Assembly (NCBI GenBank): GCA_002914805.1
Contig: JXTB01000132.1
Location: 731,804-795,803, forward strand
DNA from: Parasponia andersonii
Taxonomy: Eukaryota > Streptophyta > Magnoliopsida > Rosales > Cannabaceae
DNA: 64,000 nt
Direction: 5' to 3'
Numbering within the stretch: position 1 is the first letter of the stretch; every line of letters starts with the position of its first letter. Position numbers and translations under genes: made by a program. The notes beneath the pieces were generated by a model, which saw nothing but the letters and a program-made list of their open reading frames with translations, was not told where the DNA came from and searched no databases. Shown one piece after another: positions 13,601-26,241 of the stretch.

Positions 13601-14130
13601 TATGTCTCCATATCAATTAGTCTTCGGGAAAGCATGTCATCTTCTAGTGGAGTTAGAGCATCACGCATACTGGGCAATTAAGAAACTTAATTTTGATATG
13701 CAAGCTACTGGTGCTAAACGTGTCTTACAATTGAACGAGATGGATGAGTTTCATCTCCAAGCTTATGAAAATGCAAGGCTATATAAGGAGAAAATGAAAA
13801 GATGGCATGACAAGAAGATACTAGATTGGCGATTTGAACTAGATCAACGAGTGCTCCTCTTCAATTCACACTTGAAATTATTTCCAAGGAAGCTGAAGTC
13901 AAGATGGTCGGGACCATTTCGTGTCACCTGAGTGTTTCCATATGGAGTTGTGGAGGTTGAAGATAAAAGGTCCAAGAGAATTTTCAAAGTTAATGTACAA
14001 CGGCTTAAGCATTATTATGGAGGAGAGTTTGATCGGGAAAAGACCTCCAGTACTTTGTCCAACCCGAATTGAAGCAACAGAGAGTCAGGCTGACGAGTTA
14101 AAATCAAGCGCTTTTTGGGAGGCAACCCAT
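10691..14130 (+). pseudogene. Athila-1 pol region
   Basis: The domains run in the gypsy order of protease, reverse transcriptase, RNase H, integrase. The protease core DMGASINLM is at about 10712. The reverse transcriptase covers about 11480-12200 and has MDDF in the catalytic loop near 12026-12037 and the thumb-side [17 protein letters not shown]. RNase H lies at about 12440-12830 ([31 protein letters not shown]-like IDHSAIKYL). The integrase has a zinc-binding HHCC region near 13085-13225 and the catalytic core with WGIDFMG and IISDEGTYF. The region ends with the family's SAFWEATHE wording. It is broken at several points and is not functional. Confidence 0.9.
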
Positions 14131-15646
14131 GAACTATTTTTTCTTTTTCTTTTTAATTTTGAATTTATTAGGTTTCTTTTCTTTTGTTATGTTTTTTTTT
14201 GTTTTGTTTTTGTATGTTTCAGGTTTTTGCATAAGTTTGGGGGTCGATATGTGGACTTCAGCTACTCAACTAAAAGCTTCTACTGTCGTGTGAAAATCTG
14301 AGGGAGTTTTCTTTTACCTTTTCTTTTATTTTTATCATTGGGAACAATGTTAATCTTAAATTTGGGGGTAGGGAGTTAAAATTTTAAAAAAAATCAAAAA
14401 TTTAAAAAAATAATAATATTTAATAAAATAGTTTAGTTTTGTTTTCATGACTTAGTTTGATAATCGAATATCGATGATAAGAACTTGATTTAACTGAATA
14501 AAGTTATTAGAAGAATGATGAACTTTGTTCTTGTCTGTGTGCTTGATTATATGTGTTAGTTTAGTTTTGCTTATGATTCTTTGAAATTTTGAGCACATGA
14601 ATATTTGCATTTGATTATTTTGCTTACTTAGAGAAAGTTTATGTGGATTAAGTACATTCTTTGAAATCTCATTAATAAACTCTAGAACCTGTTTAATTAC
14701 CACTTGAGACGAAATCCTAGACTATATTGTATTAGAGATATGATTTAGGCCATCTTTGAACCGATTGAGTCTTTGAAGCCTACCTTTGACACTTTTTTAT
14801 TCTTAGTTTACCCCTTTGAGCCTAAACTGTCCTTTTCTTTAACACTCATATTTTTAAATTATTTCTAATATTTTTCTTTACGCCCGATAGCACATGTGAT
14901 CTTTATTATTTGTTTTATACTATGTGACAATTTGGGAGGAAGGGTGGTGTTGAGAAACATTTTGTGAAGACGTATGAAGGAAAAAAAAATGTTATACCCT
15001 TGTGCAAAAAGAAAAAAAAATAGTGAAAAAAAAAGATTGAAAATTCATAAGTTTGGGTTATAGTGATTCAATGAGAAAATATGGTGTGAAAGATGAAAGT
15101 AGAAAACAAGTTCAGGGGAGGTATGTCAACAAAGTGTTAAGTTAAGTTGTAAGAAGATCTGAAAATAATTTATGTGCTTAAGGAGATTTGAGCCACAAAA
15201 ATATCTTTTATCCTACCTGATACCTTAGCCATATATTACAAGCCTAATAAAGTCCTAATGATCGTTGGTGCATTGATAGTCTATATTAGTGGAGAGTGAT
15301 ATGAAAAGTAGGCTTATGGAATTTATATATTTCTATCTTGAGATTTGTTATAACTTACTTGTTTGCATAAACTGATCCGAGTTGCAAGTGATTGAATGTA
15401 ATTGTTTTCGTAAACACACACTCAAGGAGTTTGTAGTGAAATCAGGTTGGCATTTGAATTGAAATTGTGGACTTTTACAGTGTTCAGAGATTTTCCTTGA
15501 GCTTTATACTATGTGAAATCTTTGAGACAAGTGTTGAGAGTTGAACTAGGACATGGTTTGGTCTTATTTAGGTGTTTAGAATTTTAGTTTAAGTTTTGTT
15601 TCTTTCTTTTTGCTCGAGGACTAACAAAAATTCAATTTTTGGGGTA
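14131..15646 (+). other. Athila-1 3' non-coding region and purine tract
   Basis: No envelope-like or other open frame is present. The region is T-rich, then A-rich, and is matched throughout by the equivalent region of Athila-2 (24641-26241). That match suggests it is an old, shared non-coding module. A GGGGTA run at 15641-15646 stands directly before the 3' LTR and is the likely plus-strand primer. Confidence 0.75.
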
Positions 15647-17266
15647 TGATAAACTCTATTTTTATAGAGTTATTTGTACCTTTTATTCATTAAAAATTTG
15701 TATTAGAGTAATTTTAATTTAAGTAATTTATTTTGTTTTATTTTGTTTTGGGTTGAATTCAGTTTTATTTAATTTTATGTTATTTTATTAGATTTAGGTA
15801 AATTAATTTGATTAGTTTAAGTTTATTTAATTTGAATTAGGTTTTTATTAGATTTATGTTTAATTTGGTTTGAATCAGGAAGAAAAAAACGGAGGATTTC
15901 TAGCCGCCAGATGAGTTTTTAAACGGATCGGATTAGCGTGTGCTCATCACGCGCAGGCGCAGCAAGTGGAGCAGCTGCAGCAGGGAGCAGGTAGGGCCCG
16001 CGTGTTACTGCAACTGATAGAATGTCTGATCCTATGTGCCAACATCTCGTGCATCTAGTTTTGAGATCCAACGAGAAAGAGGCGAGTCAACTCGGTCAAA
16101 GTTATATTTCTATTGTCTAATCAGCGCCTGGTTTCTTGCCGAGCTCACATGTTTTACGCAGCATCTTATAATCACCCAAGTATTAGAAATTGAATAAGGA
16201 CATGGGAGAACGGGATAGAGAAAAGTAGAGAAAAAAAAGGGAAATTGACATATATGTTCCACCAATAAGAAAAGACCCTTAGAGAACGTGAATTCACTCT
16301 CATCAGCTATAAAAGGGCTACGGGACTAGAGAAAAAAAAAACAAACCATTCTAGAGAGAAATACAATAGTCCAGATGGGGAGAGAGAGATTAATAGAGAG
16401 AGCGATTGGAGGCCAAATTGGAAGAGGAGGCTCGCAATTATTCTCAATCATTCTTCACTCTGTGAAACTCACGTTTGTTTTATTTTTAGTCTTTCATTAT
16501 GTTGCAAATTTTTATTTTTAGTTTTATTATTTTAGTTATGAACTAATTTAATTTTTCTAAGATTACAATAGTATCTCTATATGTAGTTTGAATTATGATG
16601 TTTCCTCTCTGATTTTTGTGATTTTAATTTATGAATTGTTTATTCTATCTTGTTCTTAACGCTTTTGAGTACTTGATCACCACTTAAATTGATATTGATA
16701 ATTTGTATGAACTTGGAAAAGGGATTTCAGATTTAGACCTAGATAGAATAATACATGATCATGATTAGATGAATTTATGTAGGATAGGAATATACCTACA
16801 TAACATGTGCAATCATTGAAAGACCTTACTCTTAGTGAATCTTTTCTCAATCTAATTCACATAAGAATATAGTGAATCAATTAGAAAAGATATTTTTACA
16901 TGACTATCGGAAGAGGCTTGTCGATACACTAGGGTTCTTGATTGACAATTCGGATTAAATAGTAATTCAAAGAGGGTAACTAGAGATTCAGGCATACGTA
17001 GAGTGAAAATTGTAATCCTAGATTTATTTTCTTTGGTGATTTAATAAATTACTTGCACTCTTTAGTTTTGTTTTATTTATTTTCTTATTTTCTTTTAGTT
17101 TAAATTTTTAGTTTTAGAATTTTTAAATTGATTGTTTGGATAAATTGATAACTAGTGTAGGTTAGTACTTAACAAGTTATAGTAATTTCTCTGTGGGAAT
17201 GATATCTTGATTCATCACTTTTTTACTTATTCGATACGTGCACTTGCGTATAAAAAATCCATAACA
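15647..17266 (+). repeat. Athila-1 3' LTR
   Basis: This 1,620-bp partner of the 5' LTR starts TGATAAACTC and ends CCATAACA. A TATA word lies at 16308-16315. It is followed by the target duplication TCCAT and then by C1 sequence. Confidence 0.95.
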
Positions 17267-17271
17267 TCCAT

Positions 17272-17436
17272 CAAGAAAACAATGAAGAAAGAGCTTATGA
17301 TCTTCATTGTTTTTCTTAGATATTTAAGTTGTTAGTTGAACACTTAATTTTTACTTTTATTAATTTCGATCATTTGGAATAGTTTTGAGTTTTTAGTATG
17401 TTAGCTTGAGTAACTGCCTTTTGGACAATAAGAGAT
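17272..17436 (+). other. C1 3' tail with purine-rich tract
   Basis: This stretch follows the Athila-1 target duplication and so resumes C1. It ends GGACAATAAGAGAT, just before the TG of an LTR. In copia elements a purine tract like AGTGGGAGAT stands at this place, which marks the following LTR as the 3' LTR of C1. Confidence 0.55.
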
Positions 17437-19155
17437 TGTTAAGATATTTGCCCAAAAACGTAGATTTCAATTTTATCCTTTTAGAATAAATAACTTTCTC
17501 TTATATGCAATTATTATATTTCCTAGATTAAACTATCTTAGTTGAGTAGTTTATTTATCTAAAAAAGATTTCATAACTTTATTTGTGTATAAAGAAACAA
17601 ACATGATTAAGAGTTAATTATTGGGAGACTTATTTCTTTATCTAAGTATAAATTAACTAGTTTACAATCTGTAAATAAAGATTGAATACTTTATTTACTA
17701 AAGAATGTAGTGTTTTTCTATCTCAATGAGAATGATACGTCTCAAATTATTAAAGTGTCTGACTTCTAATAGAAACACTAGTACAATTTAAATAAGTTAT
17801 GTGTATTAAACTAGATCAGGTAATATAAAGAATTAGAGTATCGTAACTCAATTCTTAATACTACCATAAACTAGCTCTTCGTATGTAGTTCTTAATCCTT
17901 GATGTTTGACTGCATTTGCTTTCATGGGTTATAGCCTTTTGATTTATTAAAAGACTAGCCTATATGAAATTAGAAGTGAACTCTAGCATATTTGAGGTTA
18001 TGATTTATGAATTGATAGGAACACTAAATAGTCGAGGACACTATATATTAATGTCACTTTAGGGTTTTTCAAGATTCATGTAATAATTAAATCTAAGAAC
18101 TTAGTATTCACTCTGTGAATTGGTTGATAATTTTGTCTAAATAGCCATTAAAAATAAAATTATTAACAACATTATTCTTTAATTGAAAGATGGTATCTTG
18201 AAGGTAAATATGTGTTAGAGGGTATTACGATAATTTCATTTATCGAACTATGACATTGTATAGAGATTTTACATGTGGTATAGAATATGATAGATGCATT
18301 AGTTAATCAAGGCTAGTAGATTAAATCTCTATAAAACGTATGATATTTAATCTAAGAGTGTAGTGTTGGGTCTTTAGTGGAGGGTTCTCTTTTCTAATAG
18401 TATTTTTATAAATACCATAATAAGAGTTATTATGTATTTATCATACTATTGGAACTTAGATTATTTAGATCTATTAGGTTTCTTTTTTAGCTCAACAAAG
18501 CTCATTACTTGGTTGGTGATATTTATGAAATTAGTTTCATAAAACTATATAAAATAATGATTCTACACAAAACTTGGTACTTTTATAAATAAGTTATATA
18601 AGTTGGATATATTTATAAAAATACACCCAAAACCCTAGTTGGAGAACAAGCCTAATCCTAGTTGGACTAGGATTATCAATTTTTGGCCTTATATATATAA
18701 GATATATGAGAGGAAAAACTACATATTAACTCTAAGAGAGCTACACGAAAAATAGAGGGAAAGAGAGATAGAGTTCTGCCAAGACTGAGAGAAGAAAAGA
18801 AAAAAGTTTCTTGTAACCTCACAATCTTATCTCATATCTTAGTATTCTAAAGGATCAAAAAAGTGTTTTCAATCATTCTCCAGCAAAGGATTTAGCTTGG
18901 TATCACTCGCTTTGTCTACCTATTACCGGAGCATAGACAAGAAGATCTAGGGTTGGAGATTTGATCACCATCAACAGGGAGATCAAGGAGGAGCATGCTA
19001 CAAGAGGTAAACTCTAATCTCATCTCTAGGGTTTATACATCTAGAATTAATTTATATTATACATGATCTTATATATGATATATGCATATTCTATGGTTAT
19101 GAAAATTATTTTTATGAAAATTTTAAAACCTAAATTTACTAACTTTTCTGCAGCA
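17437..19155 (+). repeat. C1 3' LTR (copia)
   Basis: This copia LTR of about 1.72 kb starts TGTTAAGATATTTG and ends TCTGCAGCA. It is related along its length to the solo LTR at 26981-28644. Shared blocks include CACTAGTAC...GTGTATTAAACT (17776 and 27348), GTATCGTAACTCAAT (17849 and 27418) and GATATTTAATCTAAGAGTG (18346 and 27910). Because a purine tract precedes it, I read it as the 3' LTR of C1. Confidence 0.65.
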
Positions 19156-19214
19156 TTCATGATATGATCATGTGTTTCCCATAGTTTTCATACATATATG
19201 ATTTTTCCTAAGTG

Positions 19215-22200
19215 TTAGGTCAATTTCTATCAAGAGGACCATGAAATCCTAATTATTCTTGGTCGACCTTCGTAGCGATAGAAAGGACTCTCATAGATGT
19301 GCGAAAAGGGAAGCTCATTCTAAGAGTACTAGAAGAACAAGTCACTTTCAATGTTTTCAAGCTGATGAAATACCCAGATGAAGTGGATAGTTATTCGAGA
19401 ATAGACATTGCTAAAAGTTGCATCAAAGAAGTATTTCAAGTAAGCCTACTAATTAGTCCTCTTAAGTCTTGTCTCATGAGGACTAGTTAAAAAGGTTAGA
19501 TGCTGAAGTCTTGGAATGTTTAAAAGGTTAGTTGTTGCACCACCTATCTTAGCTTTTCAAGGAATTGGGACATAAGGCTCTTTGTCTAGTACCATTAATA
19601 ATTAAGCCACAAGAATTAGAACTTAGAAGAATGCTCTACACTTCTAGTTATTATTTCTACATCCTTAAATAAAGAACAAGAGGAAAAGCTTTTGTGTGTG
19701 TTAGTGAACCATAAAACAGCTTTGGAGTGGACTATTGTCAACATCAAGGGAATTAGCTCGTCCATATGTATGCATAAGATTTTGATAGAGGAAACTACAA
19801 AGCTTCTATTGAACATTAATGATGATTAAACCCCAATATGAAAGAGGTAGTATGAGCAGAGTACTGAAGTTTCTGGATATTGGCATTATCTGTCCTATAT
19901 CAAATAGTTCCTGGGTTAGCCCTGTACAAGTTGTACCTAAGAAAGGAAGGATGACAGTGGTGCAGAATGACAATAATGAATTAAACCCTACGAGAACTGT
20001 TACTAGCAGGAGAATATGCATTGATTATAGAAAGCTCAATAAAGCTACAAGGAAAGATCATTTTCCTCTCCCATTCATTGATCAGATACTCGACAGATAA
20101 GTTTGGGTATCCTTTCTACTACTTTTTAGATAGCTACTATGAGTATAATCAGATAGCTATTACTCCTGAGGGCAAAGAGAAAATTTCCTTCACCTACCCC
20201 TATGGAACCTTTGCTTATAGACGAATTCTATTTGGTCTATACCATGCCCTTGCGATCTTTCAGCATTGCATGTTAGCAATATTCTCCGATATGGCAAAAC
20301 ATTTCATTGAGGCATTTATGGACAACTTCTCTATTTTTGATCCCTCCTTTGACTATTGTTTTGCAAAACTTAGCCTTAGTATTAGAATGTTGTGAGAAGA
20401 AAACTTGGAAAAGTGTCATTTTATGGTACAAGATAGCATAGTTCTTGGGCACCGAGTTTCTACAAAGGGCATTAAGGTTAATCGTGCTAAAGTTGAGACC
20501 ATTGAAAAGTTACTACCTCCAACATCAATAAAGAGTGAGCGAAGCTTCCTGGACCATTCTAAATTCTATAGGCACTTCATCAAGGACTTCTCTAAAATTA
20601 TGAAATCCTTTTGCAATCTTCTTGCAAAAGATGTACCTTTTAAGTTCAATGAAGGATGCCTTAAAGCATTCCAACTTTTGAAGACTGCATTGGTATCAAC
20701 CCCTACTATATAGTATCTGATTTGGAGCATACCTTCCAAATTAATGTGTGATGTCAGTGACTATGCCATTGGAGCCGTTTTGAGTCAATGAAGAGGTAAA
20801 ATATTCCATGCTATATACTATGCCAACCAAACGTTGACCAATGCCTAGTTGAATTATGCCACCACTAAGAATGAAATATTAGCTCTAGTTTTTGCTTTTA
20901 ACAAATTCTAGTCATACTTGATTGATACTAAAGTTATAGTCTTTACCGACCATTCTACCATCAAGTATTTGATTGAAAAGAAAAATTCAAAGCTAAGGCT
21001 AATCCGTTGGGTTCTATTGTTGAAAGAATTCGACCTGGAAATAAGAGACAAGAAAGGGATTGAGAACTTAGCAACAGATCACTTCTCTCATTTAGAGCCT
21101 CATGAAGTCCTTAAGGATATGGAGTCATCTATTAATGACATATTTCCAGATGAGCAGTTCTTTTCACTCAACACCAATAATTCTGCTTGATTTTCAACCG
21201 TCCTGAATTACTTAGAAAGTAATATTTTTCCACCCAACTAAACGAAACAACAAAAGAATTACTACCGTAAGTTTCTTTCTGATGTGAAGCATTATTATTG
21301 GGAATACCCTTTCTTGTACAAGCATTGTGCTAATCAGATCACCTGAAGATGCGTTCCAGAAGAAGAGATGACAAACATACTTCATCATTGCCATTGTTCT
21401 GATTATTGTGGTCACTTTAGAGCTAATAGAACACTAGCAAAGATTCTTTAGTCAGGCTTCTATTAGTTAACATTATTCAAGGATGCCCACTCTAATGTCA
21501 TAGCCTGTGCTCGCTATCAAAGGACTGGAAACATCCCTCACCGACCTGAGATTCTTTGAAATAATATCTTGGAGGTGGAGTTATTTGATATATGGAGAAT
21601 TGATTTCATGGGCCATTCCTGCCTTTTTATAATAACATATATATTCTTGTGGCGGTTTATTACGTCTCGAAATCAGTTGAAGTAGCAACACTACCTACCA
21701 ATGATTCCGAAATGATGATAAACTTCCTTTGCGAAAATATTTTCACCCGCTTTGGAACTCCAAGGGCAATTATAAATGGCGAGGGAAAGAACTCTTGTAA
21801 TAAACAACTTGGTTCTCTTTTAGCCAAGTATGGAGTGATGCATAAGATGTAAAAACCCAGATTTTGGGAAGGTAATTTGGAAAATTTACCAATTTTCTGG
21901 ATATAATATGGTGGGGATTAATTTGCAAAATTTTTGTGCAGAGGGACTAAATTACAAAATTTGGAGGACTAGATTGATAGAGATTTGAAATTTTAGAACT
22001 TATGTGCAATTTTTGAAAAATTGCACAGCTCATTCAAAATAGGCCACGTGGCCTGTTCATTCACTTCTCTCTCTTTCTCTTCTCTCTCTTCTCCCCTGAT
22101 TTCTCTCTCCTCTCTTTGCGTCTCTTAGCTGCGCCACTGCCAGAAGCCGCCGAGCTGCCGCTGGCCATCATTCGCCTGCGCCACCGACCGGCGAAGGTCC

Positions 22201-24640
22201 CCCGTGCCGTACCGAAGCTTCGTCGCCTGTTCCCGGTCGCTGCCGCCGCCTGCATCGCCAGAAATCTCCAAGGAGGCCGTTTCGGACTTTTCATCACCGG
22301 CGAAGATTTCGGCTACCATTCGACCCCCAACTGGTCCCATTGGATTCGTCTCATCTCAAGGATCATCAAGGTATATATATCTCAACCCCATTTTGTCCGG
22401 ATTGAAAGTTGCCATTTTTGCGCATTTTGAGTTTATGGTTGTAGTTTTTGATCCGGCCGTTGGATTGTGTTTTTTATCGCATTTTTGGAATGTACTCAGA
22501 AGATGGAGAAGTTTGATATATATATATATTGTGTTGTTTGGTGATCGGCACGAAAATCGAGATCAGACGGTCGAGATTTTGTCTCGTTTTGCGTGCCACC
22601 GATCCGGTTTGGGCCTGGACCAGAATTGGACAAATTATATATCTAACCTAGCTATTTTAGGCGATAGGAATTTAGAGAAGAGGTCTGTTTGAAAAATTAA
22701 AGCTCCGGTGAGAAGTTGACTTTTTGCTAGAGGACGATCCAGGGCTTGGAATTGGTTCTAGACCCTCCGAGCAATCGTTAATGACACCTTGAGGACTCAA
22801 TAGCGTGGTATCGCTATTCCAATGAGGTAGGGGTTTAGTTACCTTCGTTTTATACAGTTTTTGAGTTATAACTTATTTTCTGCAACATATAAGAACAAGT
22901 GTGTTTTTAATGATTTGAATTATATGTGATAGAATCTGTTTGTACAATATATATTGTACTGCTCTGAGAATTTGCTGTGTGCAGGTTATTTTAGGTATAT
23001 CAAAAATAAGGCTGTTATGCTGCCCGTTTTTCTATAAAACCCTATTATGCATTTTTTACTGAAAAACCAGAGTACAGTAGTTTTTACACTTTAGTTCTGG
23101 ATTGCACGTGTCATAGGATCATACATGAGCACCGTGTTAGCATCATGGGTTTTATAGTGTGGCATATGCCCCACCGTCGGTGAAAGTCTATAAACTCGCG
23201 TGGGGTTTGTTCTTCTATTTATCTCCCCATTTGGCAGGCGTAGGCAATTCGGTTGCCCCTCCAGGTTTGGTAGGCGGCTCACGGGTATCCCCTCTGGGTA
23301 TGGGCTTAGGTGTCAGGCAGGCTGTTAGGCATACTTAGTACCATCATCCTGGGTTTCCACAGATGAGAGGATGAGAGCTCATGGGTATGGGTTGATTTGT
23401 GTCAGATGCATATGGATTGATGGTTTTGATTACATTGTTTTATATATATAGGCTCCCGGTTGGGATTATATATATATATATGTGCGTGTATGTTTTGGAT
23501 TTGAACTAACCATGCGGGAGTTTTCTATCACTGAACTGTTTTTCTTCGAGGTAACTATTTTCCTACTGGGCATTGTATGCTCACCCCCCTTCTTTCCTTC
23601 CTCAGGTGGTGTTCAGTGCAATCTTGGTAATCAGGAGGAGTAAGAGGCCATCTTGATTGTAGTTCATTTCTTGGTAATGCTAGAAGTCTACTGTTGTGGT
23701 GTTTGGACTTTTTGTGGTTTTGTATTAGCATTAAACCAAGATTACTACTTTCTATTTTGTCTGTAAACTTATGTATGCCATTCTGGGATTTAAATTGTTA
23801 TTGTAGATGATGATAATACTTGGACTTATATTTGATTTTCCCGTTTTTCAATTATTATTCGGTCTATGTTTAATGGTGTATATGAATTGTAGGAGAGGTT
23901 CACGGGATGAAATTCTAAATTCTTTATCAAAATGGACTATTTACAAAACTAAAACTTTTTAGACACTTTTCAAATAAATCATGGAATTTCCTATCTTTGT
24001 AAAATTCCTCTTCTGTCACTGGCCTGGGTTTTGGGTCGTGACATAAGATAGCAACAGTCTATCATCAGTAGAGGAGTGGGCAAGTTAAGGTTTCTAATAG
24101 AGAATTGAAGTAGATTTTAGAGAAGACAGTGAATGCATTGAGGAAAGATTGGTCGAAAAGATTAGAAGATGCACTCTAGGCTTACCGAATAGCTTTTAAA
24201 ATGCCAATTGGAATGTCACCCTATCGGTGTGTTTGGAAATGTTGTCATTTACCAGTTAAACGAGAACATCATGCATATTGGCCGATAAAGAAGATAAATT
24301 TTGACTATAAAGTAGCTAAAGAAAAATGACTTTTGCACCTTAAAGAGATAGATGAATTTCACCAAGATACTTATAAAATTGCCAAGATTTATAAGGAGTG
24401 TACAAAGAAGTGGCATGATATGTGTACTTTGAAGCGTGATTTTGTCCCTAGTCAGAAAGTGTTGTGATTAAATTCTCGCTTATGTCTGATTCCTGGAAAG
24501 CTTTGCTCTCAGTGGTCCGGACCATTCACAATAGTTCAAATTTTCCCACATGGGGCTATTGAGATTCAAAGCGATGATAGGAGATTCAAAGTTAATGGCT
24601 AGCATCTAAAAGCATACCATATGACATCAGTGGATCCAAG
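19215..24640 (+). pseudogene. Athila-2 pol remnant, interrupted by a solo LTR
   Basis: The left end reads EDHEILIILGRP, then a segment like the pre-RT linker of Athila-1 (RKGKLILRVLEEQVTFNVFK). Reverse transcriptase follows (RICIDYRKLNKATRKDHFPLP near 20000-20080, then LGHRVSTKGIKVNRAK near 20445). RNase H ([19 protein letters not shown], near 20945) and integrase come next. The integrase stops at 21842 where the solo LTR entered and resumes after 24048. Its C-terminal part matches Athila-1 around 13590-13930. It is a heavily decayed fossil. Confidence 0.85.
21848..24043 (+). repeat. Solo LTR, Tekay-like gypsy, with TAAGA duplication
   Basis: This 2,196-bp LTR has no internal region. It starts TGTAAAAACCCAG and ends GGGTCGTGACA. 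A perfect 5-bp duplication, TAAGA, lies at 21843-21847 and 24044-24048 and splits Athila-2 integrase. A strongly GC-rich island at about 22120-22360 stands out from the AT-rich surroundings. A block near 23563-23583 (TACTGGGCATTGTATGCTCA) resembles the conserved 3' part of Tekay-type LTRs, including those at 45314 and 52906, so I infer a chromovirus source. Its sister copy is at 38348-40464. Confidence 0.92.
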
Positions 24641-26241
24641 TTGAAACATGACATTAGATCTGGCTGACCATACGATTAAACCAAGTGCTTCTTGGGAGGC
24701 AACCCATGATCTAATTCTTTTTCCTTTTAATTCTGAATTTTTAGGCTCCTTTTCTTTTGTTATATTTTGTTTGTTTTGCTTTTCTATGTTTTAGGTTCTT
24801 ACGTAAGTTTAGAGGTCGACATGTGCATTTCAATGACTCAACTAAAAGTCTCCATCTTCGTGTGAAAATATGAGTGAGTTTTCTTTTACCTCTTCTTTTA
24901 TTTTTAATACCGAGGACAATGTTAATTTAAAGTTTAAGAGTAGGGAGTTAAAAATTTCAAAAAAAAAAAATAAAACTTGACAAAAAAAAAACAGTTTAGT
25001 TTTGTTTTCATGACCTAGTTTGATGATCAAATACTGATGATAAGAAATGATTTAACTGAATAAGGTTCTTGGGAAAATGATGAATGTCATTTATGTCTAC
25101 GTGCCTGATTTTATGTTAGTTTGGTTTTAATTATGATTCCTTGAAAATTTTGAGTACCTAAATAGCTGTATTTGATTGTTTTGCTTACTTAGAGAAAGTT
25201 TATATGAATTAAGTATATCTTTGAAATCATATTAATAAACTCTAGAACCTATTTAATTATCACTTGAGGTGAAATCCTAGACTGTATTGCATTAAAGATA
25301 TAATTTAGGCTATCTTTGGATCGATTGAGCCTTCAAGCCTACTCTTGATACTTATGTATCCCTAGTATACCTTTCTGAGCCTAATTATTGACCTTTTCTT
25401 TGACACACATATTTTTAGCCTAGCTTTAACTAGTTTCTAATATTTTACCTTGCGCTTAATACTACATGTGAGCTTTGTTGAAAATATCTATTCAGTTATG
25501 TGATAATTTGGAAGGAAGGGTAATGTTGAGAAAAATCTTGTGAAGGCGAAAATAAAAGAAACAAAAAAGAAGAGAAAGTACTATACCCTTGTGCAAAAAT
25601 AAAAAAGATAAAACAAAAGAAAAAAATTGAAAATTCATAAGTTTGAGGGTTTTGTAGCTTGTGTAAGAAAAAAATGTGGAGTGAAAAAGAAAGTAGAAAA
25701 TAATTTTGGGAGTATTATAGCATGTTTGAGTTTAAGGATCTAAAGAGAAGAAAGATCCTAGAATAATGTATGTGCTTAGGGTGATTTGAGCTAGAAAAAT
25801 ATTTATTATCCTACTTATTATCTTAGCTAGACATTACAAGCTTAATAAACTCCTAATGATCTTTGATGTAGTGTTTATCTACATAGTATGAAAAGTAGAC
25901 ATATAGAGTTTATATATTTCTATCTAGAGATTTATTATAACTTGTTTATTTTTCTATAAACTTATATGAGTTGTAAGGTGATTGAATGTAATTATTTATC
26001 TATATATACACACTCAAGGAATCTATGATGAAATCATGCTAGTATTTGAATTGAAATTCTAGACTATTTAGAGTACTCGGAATTTTTCTTTGAGCTTTAT
26101 ACTATATGAAACATTTGAGGCAATTTTTGAGAATTGAACTAGGGCATGGTCAGGTCATGTTTCAGTGTTTAGAATTTCAGTTTAGGTTTTCTTTCTTTCT
26201 TTTGTTTGAGAACTAACAAAAAGTCAAGTTTAGGGGTGCGA
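24641..26241 (+). other. Athila-2 3' non-coding region and purine tract
   Basis: This region matches Athila-1 14131-15646 with many differences. The SASWEATHD wording at its start, T-rich then A-rich stretches and a TTTAGGGGTGCG run just before the LTR (26229-26240) are shared. No open frame is visible. Confidence 0.75.

Larger units (their letters stand above)
7200..17266 (+). mobile_element. Athila-type Ty3/gypsy retrotransposon (Athila-1)
   Basis: This element is structurally complete at 10,067 bp. It has LTRs at 7200-8810 and 15647-17266, a primer-binding-type leader, gag, pol and a purine-rich tract before the 3' LTR. A perfect 5-bp target duplication, TCCAT, lies at 7195-7199 and 17267-17271. 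The lineage call rests on the gag (QFGGFPSDDPNQHIVNFLEICD-like wording, the long LTRs) and on the pol wording [20 protein letters not shown], both typical of plant Athila elements. I see no envelope-like open frame after integrase. The reading frames carry roughly half a dozen breaks. By eye the LTRs differ at about 5-8% of sites, suggesting an age of a few million years at usual plant rates. It sits inside C1. Confidence 0.93.
4481..19155 (+). mobile_element. Copia element C1, broken, split by Athila-1
   Basis: This is a decayed Ty1/copia element. The pieces seen are a leader-like region (about 4481-5720), a protease-to-integrase region (5720-7194), a short tail with a purine-rich tract (17272-17436) and a 3' LTR (17437-19155). 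The left part and the tail are one continuous stretch apart from the Athila-1 insertion, because the duplicated TCCAT (7195-7199 and 17267-17271) sits exactly at both joints. The leader resembles that of C2 around 41577-41880, so the two belong to related families. The 5' LTR is not identified. No reverse transcriptase is seen. The coding part has many interruptions and is a fossil. Confidence 0.65.

Noticed and set aside
14131-15646. Envelope-like gene after pol in Athila-1
   Set aside because: Some Athila elements carry one, but no frame or membrane-type segment of useful length is present, and the region matches the non-coding 3' region of Athila-2.
22061-22692. Overlapping open frames on both strands in a GC-rich stretch
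   Set aside because: They fall in the GC-rich island of a solo LTR, where stop codons are rare by composition. They overlap on both strands and show no domain.
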